DNA from: Paraburkholderia unamae
Lineage (GTDB): Bacteria; Pseudomonadota; Gammaproteobacteria; Burkholderiales; Burkholderiaceae
Assembly (NCBI RefSeq): GCF_003268775.1
Contig: NZ_QLSU01000040.1
Location: 22,143-86,142, forward strand
DNA: 64,000 nucleotides
Direction of reading: 5' to 3'
The notes below the pieces were generated by a model, which saw only the letters and a list, made by a program, of their open reading frames with translations, had not been told where the DNA came from and searched no databases. Position numbers and translations under genes: made by a program. This document shows, in pieces, positions 26,100 to 33,299 of the stretch; the first letter of the stretch is position 1, and every line of letters begins with the position of its first letter.

Positions 26100-26699
26100 C
26101 TAGCTTGCCGCGCGCGGCTGGCGCACGGGCACGATGGTCAGCGAGCGGATGCCCTGTGCGCCGCGAATCAGCACGCCTTCGATGTCGGCGGTGGCCGACG
26201 GCCCGCTCATGAGCACCGCATAGCGGGACTCGAAGAACTCGCGCCGCCGGTAGGCGTGATGCAGATTGCTCACGATCTGATCGGGATCGAGCAGCGCGAC
26301 CAGGTGCTGCGGGAGATAGCCGAGCGCATTCACGCGATACTCGTGCTCGCTCAGCCAGATCGAGCCGGTTTCCGCGACCGCGAATGCGGGCCGCACCACG
26401 CCCACGTCCACGTCTTCGAGATCGTGCGGGCGGGCGATCGTTGCCAGGTCGCGCGTGCCGCGCACTTCGGGCGTGGCCGAGCAGATCACGCGCGCGGACG
26501 CAAAGCGCGTGCGAATGAAGGCGTCGAGATCGCCGTCGGCGGGCGGCTCGCACCATACGCCGCCCAGTCGCGCGAGCGAGGTCTTGAAGGTGTCGAGCAC
26601 GGCCTCGGGCGGTATGTCGTACAGAGGGACGGCGGGCAGCGGACGCGCGGCGCGCTCCACCTCGCGCAAACGGGAAAGAATGGCTTCGCGGCTACTCAT
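26100..26699 (-). CDS. lutC: LutC/YkgG-family lactate utilisation protein
   Basis: 199 residues of the LUD domain family. Recognisable segments are SREAILSRLREVERA at the N-terminus, FAVAETGSIWLSE and LPQHLVALL in the middle, and VLMSGPSATADIEGVLIRGAQG near the C-terminus. With LutA and LutB it forms the iron-sulphur L-lactate dehydrogenase complex that yields pyruvate. Its start overlaps the lutB stop by four bases, so the three genes are coupled; it is the last of the operon. Confidence 0.92.
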   Translation of the reverse strand: MSSREAILSRLREVERAARPLPAVPLYDIPPEAVLDTFKTSLARLGGVWCEPPADGDLDAFIRTRFASARVICSATPEVRGTRDLATIARPHDLEDVDVGVVRPAFAVAETGSIWLSEHEYRVNALGYLPQHLVALLDPDQIVSNLHHAYRRREFFESRYAVLMSGPSATADIEGVLIRGAQGIRSLTIVPVRQPRAAS

Positions 26700-28078
26700 G
26701 GCTTGTTCCTCTTGTTGTGCTTCAGATACCAGTCGCGGAAGGTTTCCTTCGGCGCCTCGGGTAGCTCGCGCTGCTTGCCCCATGCGTTGAGCGGATTGTA
26801 GAGCACCGCGCGCGGCAACGTCGCCACCGCTTTGCCCGCGCCCTTGATCGCCGCGCGATACAGCTTCGGATGCGCGAGCACTTTGCCCGCGACCTTCATG
26901 GCTTCGCGCTTGACGAAGGGCAGTTCGTGCTGTTCGGCGATGATCTGCCGCCATTTGTAGATCTGTTCGTGAATATTGATCTTCACGGGGCAGACGTTGG
27001 TGCAACTGCCGTTGAGCGTCGAGGCGAACGGCAGCGAGCTGTACTTCTTCAGGTCGAAGGTGGGATTGATGATCGCGCCGATCGGCCCGGAATACACGCC
27101 GCCATAGCTCAGGCCGCTGCTGCGCCGGTACACCGGGCAGGTGTTCATGCAGGCGCCGCAGCGAATGCATTTGAGCGAGTACCAGAAGTCGTCCATCGCG
27201 AGGCGCGCCGAGCGGCCGTTGTCGACCAGCACGAAGTGCATCTCGCCGCCGTCGCGCGGGCCGCGAAAATGCGAGGTGTATTGCGTGATGGGCGAGCCGA
27301 GCGCATTGCGCGAGAGCATGCGGATAAATACGCCGAGATGTTCGAGCTTGGGAATGAGCTTCTCGATGCCGATCGAGGCGATATGCAGCGGCGGCACGTT
27401 GGCGCTCAGGTCGGCATTGCCTTCGTTGGTGCAGACGGTGATGCCGCCCGTTTCCGCGACCGCGAAATTGCAGCCCGTCATGCCCGCGTCGGCGCGCAGA
27501 ATGCGCGGGCGCGTGGCCTGGCGCTGCGCTTCGGCCAGCTTCGGAATGTCGCTTTCGTTCGGGTCGGTGCCGTAGTTCTGCGCGAAGGTTTTCGCCACGT
27601 CGGTCGCGAGCTTGTGCACGGCGGGCACGACGATATGCGAGGGCATCTGGTCGTCGAGCTGCTGGATCTGCTCGCCGAGATCGGTCTCCACCACGGCAAT
27701 GCCGCGCGCCTCCAGATACGGGCGCATTTCGCATTCCTCAGTGAGCATCGACTTGCTTTTCACGAGCAGCCGCGCGCCGCGCGCGCTGAGAATCTCGTGG
27801 ACGATGCGGTTGTGTTCCTCCGCGTCCTTCGCCCAGTGCACGACGACGCCGTTGGCCGTGGCGTTGCGCTCGAATTCCTCCAGATAGTCGGGCAAATGGG
27901 TCAGCGTGTGCTCCTTGATCGCGGACGCGAGCGAGCGCAGTTCCTCCCATTCGGCAATGCCGTGCACCTCGACGTCGCGCGCGGAGCGCAAATCCCACAG
28001 GCGCTTGTCGTGAAACGCAATGTGCTTTTCGTCGGCGATGAACTGCTTCGAATACCCCGCATGATCGACGCGCTTCAT
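26696..28078 (-). CDS. lutB: LutB-type iron-sulphur subunit of L-lactate oxidation
   Basis: 460 residues: an N-terminal LUD domain (GCNFAVAETGGITVCTNEGN) followed by a C-terminal ferredoxin domain with two 4Fe-4S motifs, CIRCGACMNTCPVYR and GSCTNVCPVKI. This is the length and order of LutB/YkgF. The ATG at 28078 overlaps the lutA stop; the longer open frame upstream covers lutA in another frame and was rejected. It works in the cytoplasm as the central electron-transfer subunit. Confidence 0.94.
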   Translation of the reverse strand: MKRVDHAGYSKQFIADEKHIAFHDKRLWDLRSARDVEVHGIAEWEELRSLASAIKEHTLTHLPDYLEEFERNATANGVVVHWAKDAEEHNRIVHEILSARGARLLVKSKSMLTEECEMRPYLEARGIAVVETDLGEQIQQLDDQMPSHIVVPAVHKLATDVAKTFAQNYGTDPNESDIPKLAEAQRQATRPRILRADAGMTGCNFAVAETGGITVCTNEGNADLSANVPPLHIASIGIEKLIPKLEHLGVFIRMLSRNALGSPITQYTSHFRGPRDGGEMHFVLVDNGRSARLAMDDFWYSLKCIRCGACMNTCPVYRRSSGLSYGGVYSGPIGAIINPTFDLKKYSSLPFASTLNGSCTNVCPVKINIHEQIYKWRQIIAEQHELPFVKREAMKVAGKVLAHPKLYRAAIKGAGKAVATLPRAVLYNPLNAWGKQRELPEAPKETFRDWYLKHNKRNKP

Positions 28079-28818
28079 GCCGTTGCTCCGTTGAGAATCT
28101 GTGCGATGTGGATGAACTTCAGACCGAGGCCCAGGCGCTCCGAGCAGCCTTTCTGATGCATCAGGCACGACGAATCCGCCGAGACGATGTATTCGGCGCC
28201 GTTGCGCTTGTGGTCGCGCACCTTGTCGCCGCCCATGCGCGCGGAAACGGGTTCCTCCGACACGCAGAACGTGCCGCCGAAGCCGCAGCATTCGTCGGGG
28301 CGATCGGGGTGAATGAATTCGATGCCCTTGACGTTTTGCAGCAGCGCAAGCGGCTTGGAGAAGAACGGCTCGTCGATTTCCGACGTGCTGGCGGTGTGAA
28401 GACCGCGCAGCGTGCCGCAACTGTTGTGCAGCCCGACCTTGTGCGGAAACGACGCCCACGGGAATGCGCGCACGTTGAGCACGTCGTGGATGAATTCCAC
28501 CAGCTCGAACGTACGGCGGCGCACCGCGAGGGTGTCGCGCGACTGGTCGGCCGCGGTCAAGTGGTCGCGCACGTGATGCACGCAACTGCCGCTTGGCGAA
28601 ACGATGTAATCGTAGCCCGTGAAATTGCGCACGAAGAGATTCTCCGTGGCGGCGGCCTCTTTTTCGCAGCCGCTGTTGCCCATCGGCTGGCCGCAGCAGG
28701 TCTGATCCAACGGATAGTCCACCGTGCAGCCCAGACGCTCCAGCAGTTGCAAGGTGGCGACGCCCACTTCGGGGAAGAAGGCGTCGATGAAACACGGAAT
28801 AAACAGCGCGACTTTCAT
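28075..28818 (-). CDS. lutA: LutA-type (Fe-S)-binding subunit of L-lactate oxidation
   Basis: 247 residues with two cysteine-rich CCG domains, DQTCCGQPMGNSGC and DECCGFGGTFCV, the signature of LutA/YkgE and the glycolate oxidase GlcF group. It is the first gene of lutABC. The 382 bases upstream contain direct TGTAAC repeats at 28940 and 28952 that could be regulator half-sites. No lactate permease or LutR regulator is encoded next to it in this window. Confidence 0.93.
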   Translation of the reverse strand: MKVALFIPCFIDAFFPEVGVATLQLLERLGCTVDYPLDQTCCGQPMGNSGCEKEAAATENLFVRNFTGYDYIVSPSGSCVHHVRDHLTAADQSRDTLAVRRRTFELVEFIHDVLNVRAFPWASFPHKVGLHNSCGTLRGLHTASTSEIDEPFFSKPLALLQNVKGIEFIHPDRPDECCGFGGTFCVSEEPVSARMGGDKVRDHKRNGAEYIVSADSSCLMHQKGCSERLGLGLKFIHIAQILNGATA

Positions 28819-28935
28819 TGCATCGGCTCCTCGAACAAAGCCTGCGCATGCGGGCGGCGCGGCCCGGCGCAGGCGTGATCGAGAGTGTGCAAGCGCGCGA
28901 TTGCGCCCGCATTTCGAGGCGGGCCGCGCGCATTA

Positions 28936-28957
28936 CATCTGTAACGCGGCATGTAAC
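28936..28957. promoter_or_regulatory. Direct TGTAAC repeats upstream of lutA
   Basis: CATCTGTAAC (28936-28945) is followed by a second TGTAAC (28952-28957), the two spaced 12 bases start to start, about 118 bases before the lutA start. The first ten bases are identical to 20369-20378 before the phosphorelay operon. Direct repeats of this kind suit an OmpR-type regulator, but no experiment links them. Confidence 0.35.
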
Positions 28958-28992
28958 CGGGTGGCCGCGCGAGTGTCGCCGGCCCATGACCG

Positions 28993-29010
28993 CTAGTTCC
29001 GATCGGACAA
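28993..29010 (+). repeat. 18-bp repeat, copy 1 (upstream of RNA element 1)
   Basis: CTAGTTCCGATCGGACAA, containing the palindrome CCGATCGG, occurs here and again, identical, at 29594-29611. In both places a conserved GCTCTC followed by a stem-loop and terminator begins 57-58 bases downstream. The constant spacing suggests a shared promoter or activator site. Confidence 0.8.
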
Positions 29011-29060
29011 TTACGGTCTCCTTGCGCATGGAAGACCGGATAGCGCGGGTTGGCGTGGTA

Positions 29061-29157
29061 GTTTGGATGCTCTCTCGCTGACGGGCTTCGGCTACCGGTT
29101 GCCGCCCGTCAGTCCCCTCGCCGCACCGCCGTTGGCGACGGTGCGGCGCCTTTTTTT
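29061..29157 (+). ncRNA. Putative structured RNA element 1 (paired with element 2)
   Basis: After the conserved GCTCTC the sequence forms a 9-bp stem, CTGACGGGC (29078-29086) with GCCCGTCAG (29104-29112), and then a Rho-independent terminator at 29119-29157. Element 2, 0.6 kb downstream, has the same order of parts with G-U substitutions that keep the stem. I infer a short non-coding RNA of about 90-100 bases. Because the terminator is 44 bases before the unknown gene at 29201, it could instead act as a transcription-attenuating leader of that gene. The 5' end is a guess. Confidence 0.5.
29119..29157 (+). terminator. Rho-independent terminator of RNA element 1
   Basis: Perfect 10-bp arms CGCCGCACCG (29119-29128) and CGGTGCGGCG (29139-29148) with a 10-base loop, followed by CC and seven T (29151-29157). 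Confidence 0.85.
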
Positions 29158-29200
29158 CGGCTGCGCAAATTCGACGGACGCCCCGGCAGAGGAAAGCACT

Positions 29201-29590
29201 ATGGACGACCACGGCATCGTGAAGAACGCGCATCTGCGCAATGCAATCGATCATGCCCGGCGGCAGATCGATGCGCTCGACCCCAAAGATCCGCAGCAGG
29301 GGCTTTGGCGGCGCTCCTGGGAAGAGAAGGTCGAACAGTGGACCGAATGGCAGAACGGCGAGCCCGCGCCTTTCGAAGAGGAAATCTCGCGCGTGCTCGA
29401 CGTCAATGCGAACGCCGAGGCCGAGATTCAGCAGCGGCGCGCGCGCATGGCCGCGCTGGAGACACTGCTCGCAACCGAGACGAACCCGCGCCACCGCCTG
29501 ATGGCGGAGCAGGAAATGCAGATGCATGCGCGCAACATCGCGGAACTCGCGGCGTTGAACGAGCGCTTCAAGCAAGCGCTCGATCTTTAG
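29201..29590 (+). CDS. Unknown small acidic, helical protein between two RNA elements
   Basis: 129 residues. The start at 29201 follows GGAAAG at 11 bases; the open frame upstream runs through the terminator of RNA element 1 and is not a real N-terminus. The protein is highly charged, without Cys, signal peptide or membrane span. The second half (from about DVNANAEAEIQQRRARMAAL to the end) has the heptad look of long helices or a coiled coil. I recognise no family. It is flanked by two copies of a structured RNA with identical upstream 18-mers, which suggests it is transcribed under their control or belongs to the same unit. Confidence 0.75.
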   Translation: MDDHGIVKNAHLRNAIDHARRQIDALDPKDPQQGLWRRSWEEKVEQWTEWQNGEPAPFEEEISRVLDVNANAEAEIQQRRARMAALETLLATETNPRHRLMAEQEMQMHARNIAELAALNERFKQALDL

Positions 29591-29593
29591 GCC

Positions 29594-29611
29594 CTAGTTC
29601 CGATCGGACAA
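29594..29611 (+). repeat. 18-bp repeat, copy 2 (upstream of RNA element 2)
   Basis: Identical copy of CTAGTTCCGATCGGACAA found at 28993-29010. It begins four bases after the stop of the unknown 129-residue gene and lies 57 bases before the conserved GCTCTC of RNA element 2. Confidence 0.8.
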
Positions 29612-29661
29612 AGCCGTTCACATTCCGGCAGAAGGCTGGACCGCGCCGCACCGCATGTTAG

Positions 29662-29755
29662 CCTCGAAGCTCTCCCAGTTGATGGGTATCAGGAGCGAGA
29701 GTCCCGCCCGTCAGCTTGTTGGCCGCACCGGGGCAAGTCCGGTGCGGCGTTTTTT
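29662..29755 (+). ncRNA. Putative structured RNA element 2 (paired with element 1)
   Basis: GCTCTCCCAG leads into the stem TTGATGGGT (29679-29687) with GCCCGTCAG (29706-29714). Compared with element 1, three C-to-T changes in the left arm turn G-C pairs into G-U pairs while the right arm is unchanged, which argues for selection on structure. A terminator with the same core (GCCGCACCG) ends it. No plus-strand gene follows for several kilobases, so this copy is best explained as a free small RNA. The 5' end is a guess. Confidence 0.55.
29722..29755 (+). terminator. Rho-independent terminator of RNA element 2
   Basis: Perfect 10-bp arms GCCGCACCGG (29722-29731) and CCGGTGCGGC (29739-29748), 7-base loop, then G and six T (29750-29755). 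Confidence 0.87.
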
Positions 29756-29842
29756 CGTGTGGTGGCCGTGCGTTATTCACCATCGTGCTGACTCGCCATC
29801 GATCGATCCCCGCCGCCGCACGCTGGCGTCATGTTCCGCGCC

Positions 29843-29881
29843 GCCAATACCGGCGCAGGACCTGGCTGCGCCGGTATTGGC
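29843..29881. other. 16-bp perfect hairpin at the convergent 3' ends
   Basis: GCCAATACCGGCGCAG (29843-29858) and its exact complement (29866-29881) with a 7-base loop. It lies 39 bases beyond the stop of the minus-strand binding-protein gene and after the terminator of RNA element 2. There is no T tract on either strand, so it is not a classical terminator; it could protect a mRNA 3' end or stop transcription with Rho. The rest of 29756-29919 shows nothing else. Confidence 0.65.
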
Positions 29882-29919
29882 TGCCGTGAAGCCGGGCACG
29901 TCCCGCCTCACGCTCGCCC

Positions 29920-30651
29920 TTACGCGGCTGGCGCGACCGACGCGCCCACGATCCCATGCCGCGCGAGCGCCTCGGCGACGAAGCCGGATGCCTTGGCCTC
30001 TTCGACGAACGCATGCAGCGCCTGCGCCGCCGCTGCGCCACGGCTTTTCGGCACGCCCATCGCCTGGCGGATCACCATGAAACGCTCGTCGAGCAGGCGC
30101 AGGCCGTGGGCCTCGCGCGCATCGGCTTCGAGTTGCTGCTTCACGCCCGCCGCGACTTCCAGGTTTTGGTCGAGGAAGGTCTGCACGACGCTCGGCGAGG
30201 TCGGCGCGCGCACGATCTGCGCGTGCTTCAATTCGCGCGTGAGGAACAGATCGTAGGCGCTGCCTTTGCCCACGGTCACGCGGTGTTGCGGCTGGTCGAC
30301 CTCCTCGTTGCGGCGAATCGGCGAGGCGTCTCGCACGAGGTAGTAGCCTTCGATCAGCACGTATGGCGCGGTAAACGCGATGGTTTCGCCGCGCAGCGGG
30401 TCCACGGCGAAGAAGCCGAAGTCCGCGCGCTCCTCGCTCACCGCCTGCACGGACTTGCCGGCCGCATCGAACACCACGAGTTCCAGTTCCACGCCGAGCG
30501 TGGCGGCAAAGGCGCGCGCGAGATCGACCGACACGCCGGCCGGCGTGCCGCTTGCGTCCGTGCCCGCGAGAATGGGGTTGCCCAGATTGATCGATGCCCG
30601 CAGCTTGCCCGTGGGCGTGAAGGCGCGAATGATGGACGGATCGGGTTTCAT
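29920..30651 (-). CDS. Solute-binding-protein-like (SBP_bac_3) protein without signal peptide
   Basis: 243 residues with the type 3 periplasmic amino-acid-binding fold: LRASINLGNPIL, GVSVDLARAFAATLGV, FGFFAVDPLRGETIAFTAPY and VGKGSAYDLFLTREL are in the usual order. The N-terminus (MKPDPSIIRAFTPTGK) has no signal peptide, and no ABC permease or ATPase gene is nearby. It is 33 bases after the MFS gene, so it is probably the third gene of the Ldh2-MFS operon. It may act in the cytoplasm as a binding or enzyme-like protein (some relatives are dehydratases), or the start could be mis-set; I see no upstream leader in frame. Confidence 0.82.
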   Translation of the reverse strand: MKPDPSIIRAFTPTGKLRASINLGNPILAGTDASGTPAGVSVDLARAFAATLGVELELVVFDAAGKSVQAVSEERADFGFFAVDPLRGETIAFTAPYVLIEGYYLVRDASPIRRNEEVDQPQHRVTVGKGSAYDLFLTRELKHAQIVRAPTSPSVVQTFLDQNLEVAAGVKQQLEADAREAHGLRLLDERFMVIRQAMGVPKSRGAAAAQALHAFVEEAKASGFVAEALARHGIVGASVAPAA

Positions 30652-30684
30652 GTTGGTGGAATGGAATTGAGGTTAGGGATGCGT

Positions 30685-31965
30685 TCAGCCGCAGATGCGC
30701 GCTTCGCTTGACTCGCGCCGCGCGCTTGCTCGCGGTCGCAGCAGGATCGCCACGGCCAGCACGCTGGCGAGCGCGATGCCGCCCGCCAGCACGAACGCGC
30801 TGAAGAACGTGTGGCTTTGCTGGACGAGAAAGCCCGTGACCGCCGGGCCGACGATACCCGCGCAGTTCGCGATCGCATGCACGCAGCCGCCGACGCTGCC
30901 GAGCTTCGGGCCGGGAATCGTGTCCTGAATCAGCGCCCAGTACGTGCTGCCGCTCAAGTACAGCGCGAACACGGCAACGGCCATCAGCAGCAGCGCGCCG
31001 GCCGTGGTCGTCACGGCGCCCGCGAGCGTCACGCAAACGCCCGCGGCGCCCAGGCATACGATCAACACCCACTTGCGCGCGCGCAGCGCGTTGCCCGTGC
31101 GGCGGAAGATCAGGTCGGAGAGCACGCCGCTCAGGCCGTAGCCGATAAAGCCCAGCAGCCATGGCAGCACCGTCGCGAGGCTCATGCTTTTCAGGCTCAG
31201 ATGGCGGTCCATTGTCAGGAAGCTCGGGAACCACGTGAGGAAGAAGAACAGGATGTAGCTATAGCCGAAGTACGAGATCATCGCCGCGAGAATGGCAGGC
31301 TGCTTGAGGTAGAAGCCGAGGGGCTTCACGTCGGCGGGATCGTCGGACACGCTGCGGTCGGATTCGATCAGGCGGCGCTCGTCGGCCGAGACGCGCGGAT
31401 GCTGATGCGGTTTGTCGGTGGCCATGAAGTGCCAGAAGATCAGCCAGAGCAGCCCGAAGCACGCGACGCCCGCGAATGCGACGCGCCAGCCGTACGCGGC
31501 CGTCAGCAGCCCGACCACCGGACCCGCCACCGCGCCGCCCAGCGGCAGGCCGCAATTGGCGAAGCCGAACGCGGTGGCCGATTCCTTGTGAGGGAACCAG
31601 TTGTTCACGATCTTGTTGATCGTCGTGGCGAGCGGTCCCTCGGCCATGCCGAAGAAGGTGCGGACCGCCAGCAGCGAGCCGAAGCCGGTGACGAGTCCGG
31701 TGGCGCCGCACAGCAGCGACCACGCGAGGATCGCGCCGGAGAACACGCGCTTGCCGCCCCAGCGGTCGGCCGCCCAGCCGCCGATGAAATTGAATGCCGC
31801 ATAGCCGATGAAGAAGGTCGAGAATACGAGGCCCAGACTCGCCGGGGAAATGCGCAGTTCCTGCGCCACGGCGGGCGCGGCGACGGAAAGCGCCGAGCGG
31901 TCGAGATAATTGATGAAGCCTGCGATGAACAGCAGCAGGACGATGCGCCATCGAATGTTTGTCAC
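30685..31965 (-). CDS. MFS transporter (anion:cation symporter type)
   Basis: 426 residues with about 12 membrane spans. The N-terminus (RWRIVLLLFIAGFINYLDR) and the GGWAADRWGGKRVF loop after the second span are typical of the ACS family that carries tartrate, galactarate, phthalate and similar organic acids. GTG at 31965 is the start, with AGGGAG 6 bases before it; no ATG fits. The upstream neighbour is an Ldh2-family hydroxyacid dehydrogenase, so the substrate is probably a 2-hydroxyacid such as malate-, lactate- or sulfolactate-like compounds. Confidence 0.92.
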   Translation of the reverse strand: MTNIRWRIVLLLFIAGFINYLDRSALSVAAPAVAQELRISPASLGLVFSTFFIGYAAFNFIGGWAADRWGGKRVFSGAILAWSLLCGATGLVTGFGSLLAVRTFFGMAEGPLATTINKIVNNWFPHKESATAFGFANCGLPLGGAVAGPVVGLLTAAYGWRVAFAGVACFGLLWLIFWHFMATDKPHQHPRVSADERRLIESDRSVSDDPADVKPLGFYLKQPAILAAMISYFGYSYILFFFLTWFPSFLTMDRHLSLKSMSLATVLPWLLGFIGYGLSGVLSDLIFRRTGNALRARKWVLIVCLGAAGVCVTLAGAVTTTAGALLLMAVAVFALYLSGSTYWALIQDTIPGPKLGSVGGCVHAIANCAGIVGPAVTGFLVQQSHTFFSAFVLAGGIALASVLAVAILLRPRASARRESSEARICG

Positions 31966-32069
31966 CTGTCGCTCCCTGGAGCTTGTTATGGGCTTGGCGG
32001 ACCGTGCGCCCGGATGCGCCGCACGGTCGGCCGCCTGTGTTTGACTGTGTTTGCCTGTCTTTGCCGCCT

Positions 32070-33122
32070 TCAGCGTTGCGGCCGCGCGGTCGCTTCCAGC
32101 ATTGCGAGCTGGGCCGCGCCGATGTCGATGCCTTCGGCCATCTGCCGCTCCAGGCGCCCGAGTTCGATCTCGCCTGGCACGATCACGGGCGCATCCGGAT
32201 TGGCGGGTGCGGAGCCGTGCAGGATCGCCGCATAGTCGGCCATGCGCGCGGCGAGCCAGGCGGTGCTGCCGAGCCTGTTCGTATCGATCAGGATAAAGAA
32301 GTGGCCGAGGTTCTGCGGCTGTTCCGGGTCGTCTTCCCACGACTTTACGTGCGTCAGGTAGGCCGCGCCGGAAAGCAGCCCCGCGAGCAGGTCGACGACC
32401 AGCGCGAGCCCGTAGCCCTTGTGGCCGCCAATCGGCAGCAGGAAGCCGTCTAGCGCCGCTTTCGGGTCGGTGGTCGGCTTGCCTTGCGCGTCGGTCGCCC
32501 AGTCGCCGGGAATCGCTTCGCCGCGCTTGAGCGCGTTGCGGATCTTGGCCCGCGCCGCGACGCTGATCGCCATGTCCAGGAGGAACGGGTGGCCTTGCGG
32601 GTTCGGCACGCCGAAGCCTACCGGGCTGTTGCCCAGGCGCGCGTCGGTGCCGCCCCACGGCGCGATGGTCGTTGTCGCGTTGCTGCCGATGATGCTGGCG
32701 AAGCCTTGCTTGGCGGCCAGGTACGAGTACGGCGACACCGGGCCGAAGTGATTGCTGCCGCGCACGAACACGCATGCGATGCCGTTTTCGCGCGCGGCAG
32801 CCATCGCCAGATCGAGCGCGCGATAGCCCACGAGCGGGCCTACGCCGTTGTCGCCGTCGAGGCGGTGAAGCGCCGGGCCGACCTGCTCGGCGGTGATCGA
32901 CGGCGTGGGATTGATGCCGCCGATGCGCAGGCGGGCGCCGTACGATTCGATCCGGCTCGTGCCGTGCGTGCGCAAACCGAACAGGTCGGCGAGCACGAGA
33001 ACGGTGGCGGTGTCGGTGGCGTCGGCGCGATTCAGGCCGAGTGTGCACAGCGCTTCGATGGTCAGTTCGGTCAGTTGAGCCTGGCTGACGATGCCTTGTG
33101 GGGTGGAGGTGGGCTGGGTCAT
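32070..33122 (-). CDS. Ldh2-family (malate/L-lactate-type) NAD(P)-dependent dehydrogenase
   Basis: 350 residues of the malate/lactate/sulfolactate/ureidoglycolate dehydrogenase family, which is unrelated to classical LDH. Typical segments are LFGLRTHGTSRIESY, HRLDGDNGVGPLVG, FVRGSNHFGPVSPYSYLA, SPVGFGVPNPQGHPFLLDMA and PIGGHKGYGLALVVDLL. It oxidises an L-2-hydroxyacid to the 2-oxoacid in the cytoplasm. It is the first gene of an operon with the MFS carrier and the binding-like protein; a strong 33-bp imperfect palindrome lies about 117-149 bases before its start. Confidence 0.92.
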   Translation of the reverse strand: MTQPTSTPQGIVSQAQLTELTIEALCTLGLNRADATDTATVLVLADLFGLRTHGTSRIESYGARLRIGGINPTPSITAEQVGPALHRLDGDNGVGPLVGYRALDLAMAAARENGIACVFVRGSNHFGPVSPYSYLAAKQGFASIIGSNATTTIAPWGGTDARLGNSPVGFGVPNPQGHPFLLDMAISVAARAKIRNALKRGEAIPGDWATDAQGKPTTDPKAALDGFLLPIGGHKGYGLALVVDLLAGLLSGAAYLTHVKSWEDDPEQPQNLGHFFILIDTNRLGSTAWLAARMADYAAILHGSAPANPDAPVIVPGEIELGRLERQMAEGIDIGAAQLAMLEATARPQR

Positions 33123-33238
33123 GGAACGGGTCGTCTCCTTCGATCTGAAAACCGTGGGTCAAGCGGCTGCTGCGTCACAGCGCTTGCGTTTCGCAGATGA
33201 TCGGATAGAAGCGGTGCCCGGAACAAACGCATATTTTC

Positions 33239-33271
33239 GTGCGATTGGTGCGCTTGACGCACGAATCGCAC
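33239..33271. promoter_or_regulatory. Long inverted repeat before the Ldh2 operon (likely LysR operator)
   Basis: GTGCGATTGGTGCG (33239-33252) and CGCACGAATCGCAC (33258-33271) pair at 13 of 14 positions around a 5-base centre. CGCACGAAT inside it recurs, in inverted form, in front of the LysR gene at 34278-34286. Its position fits the operator of the Ldh2-MFS operon. Confidence 0.65.
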
Positions 33272-33299
33272 TGAGCGCACGACATCAAGGGAGGGTCGC

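Noticed and set aside
29063..29200. N-terminal extension of the 129-residue unknown protein
   Set aside because: It would be encoded by the stem-loop and T tract of RNA element 1; the start at 29201 has its own ribosome-binding site.
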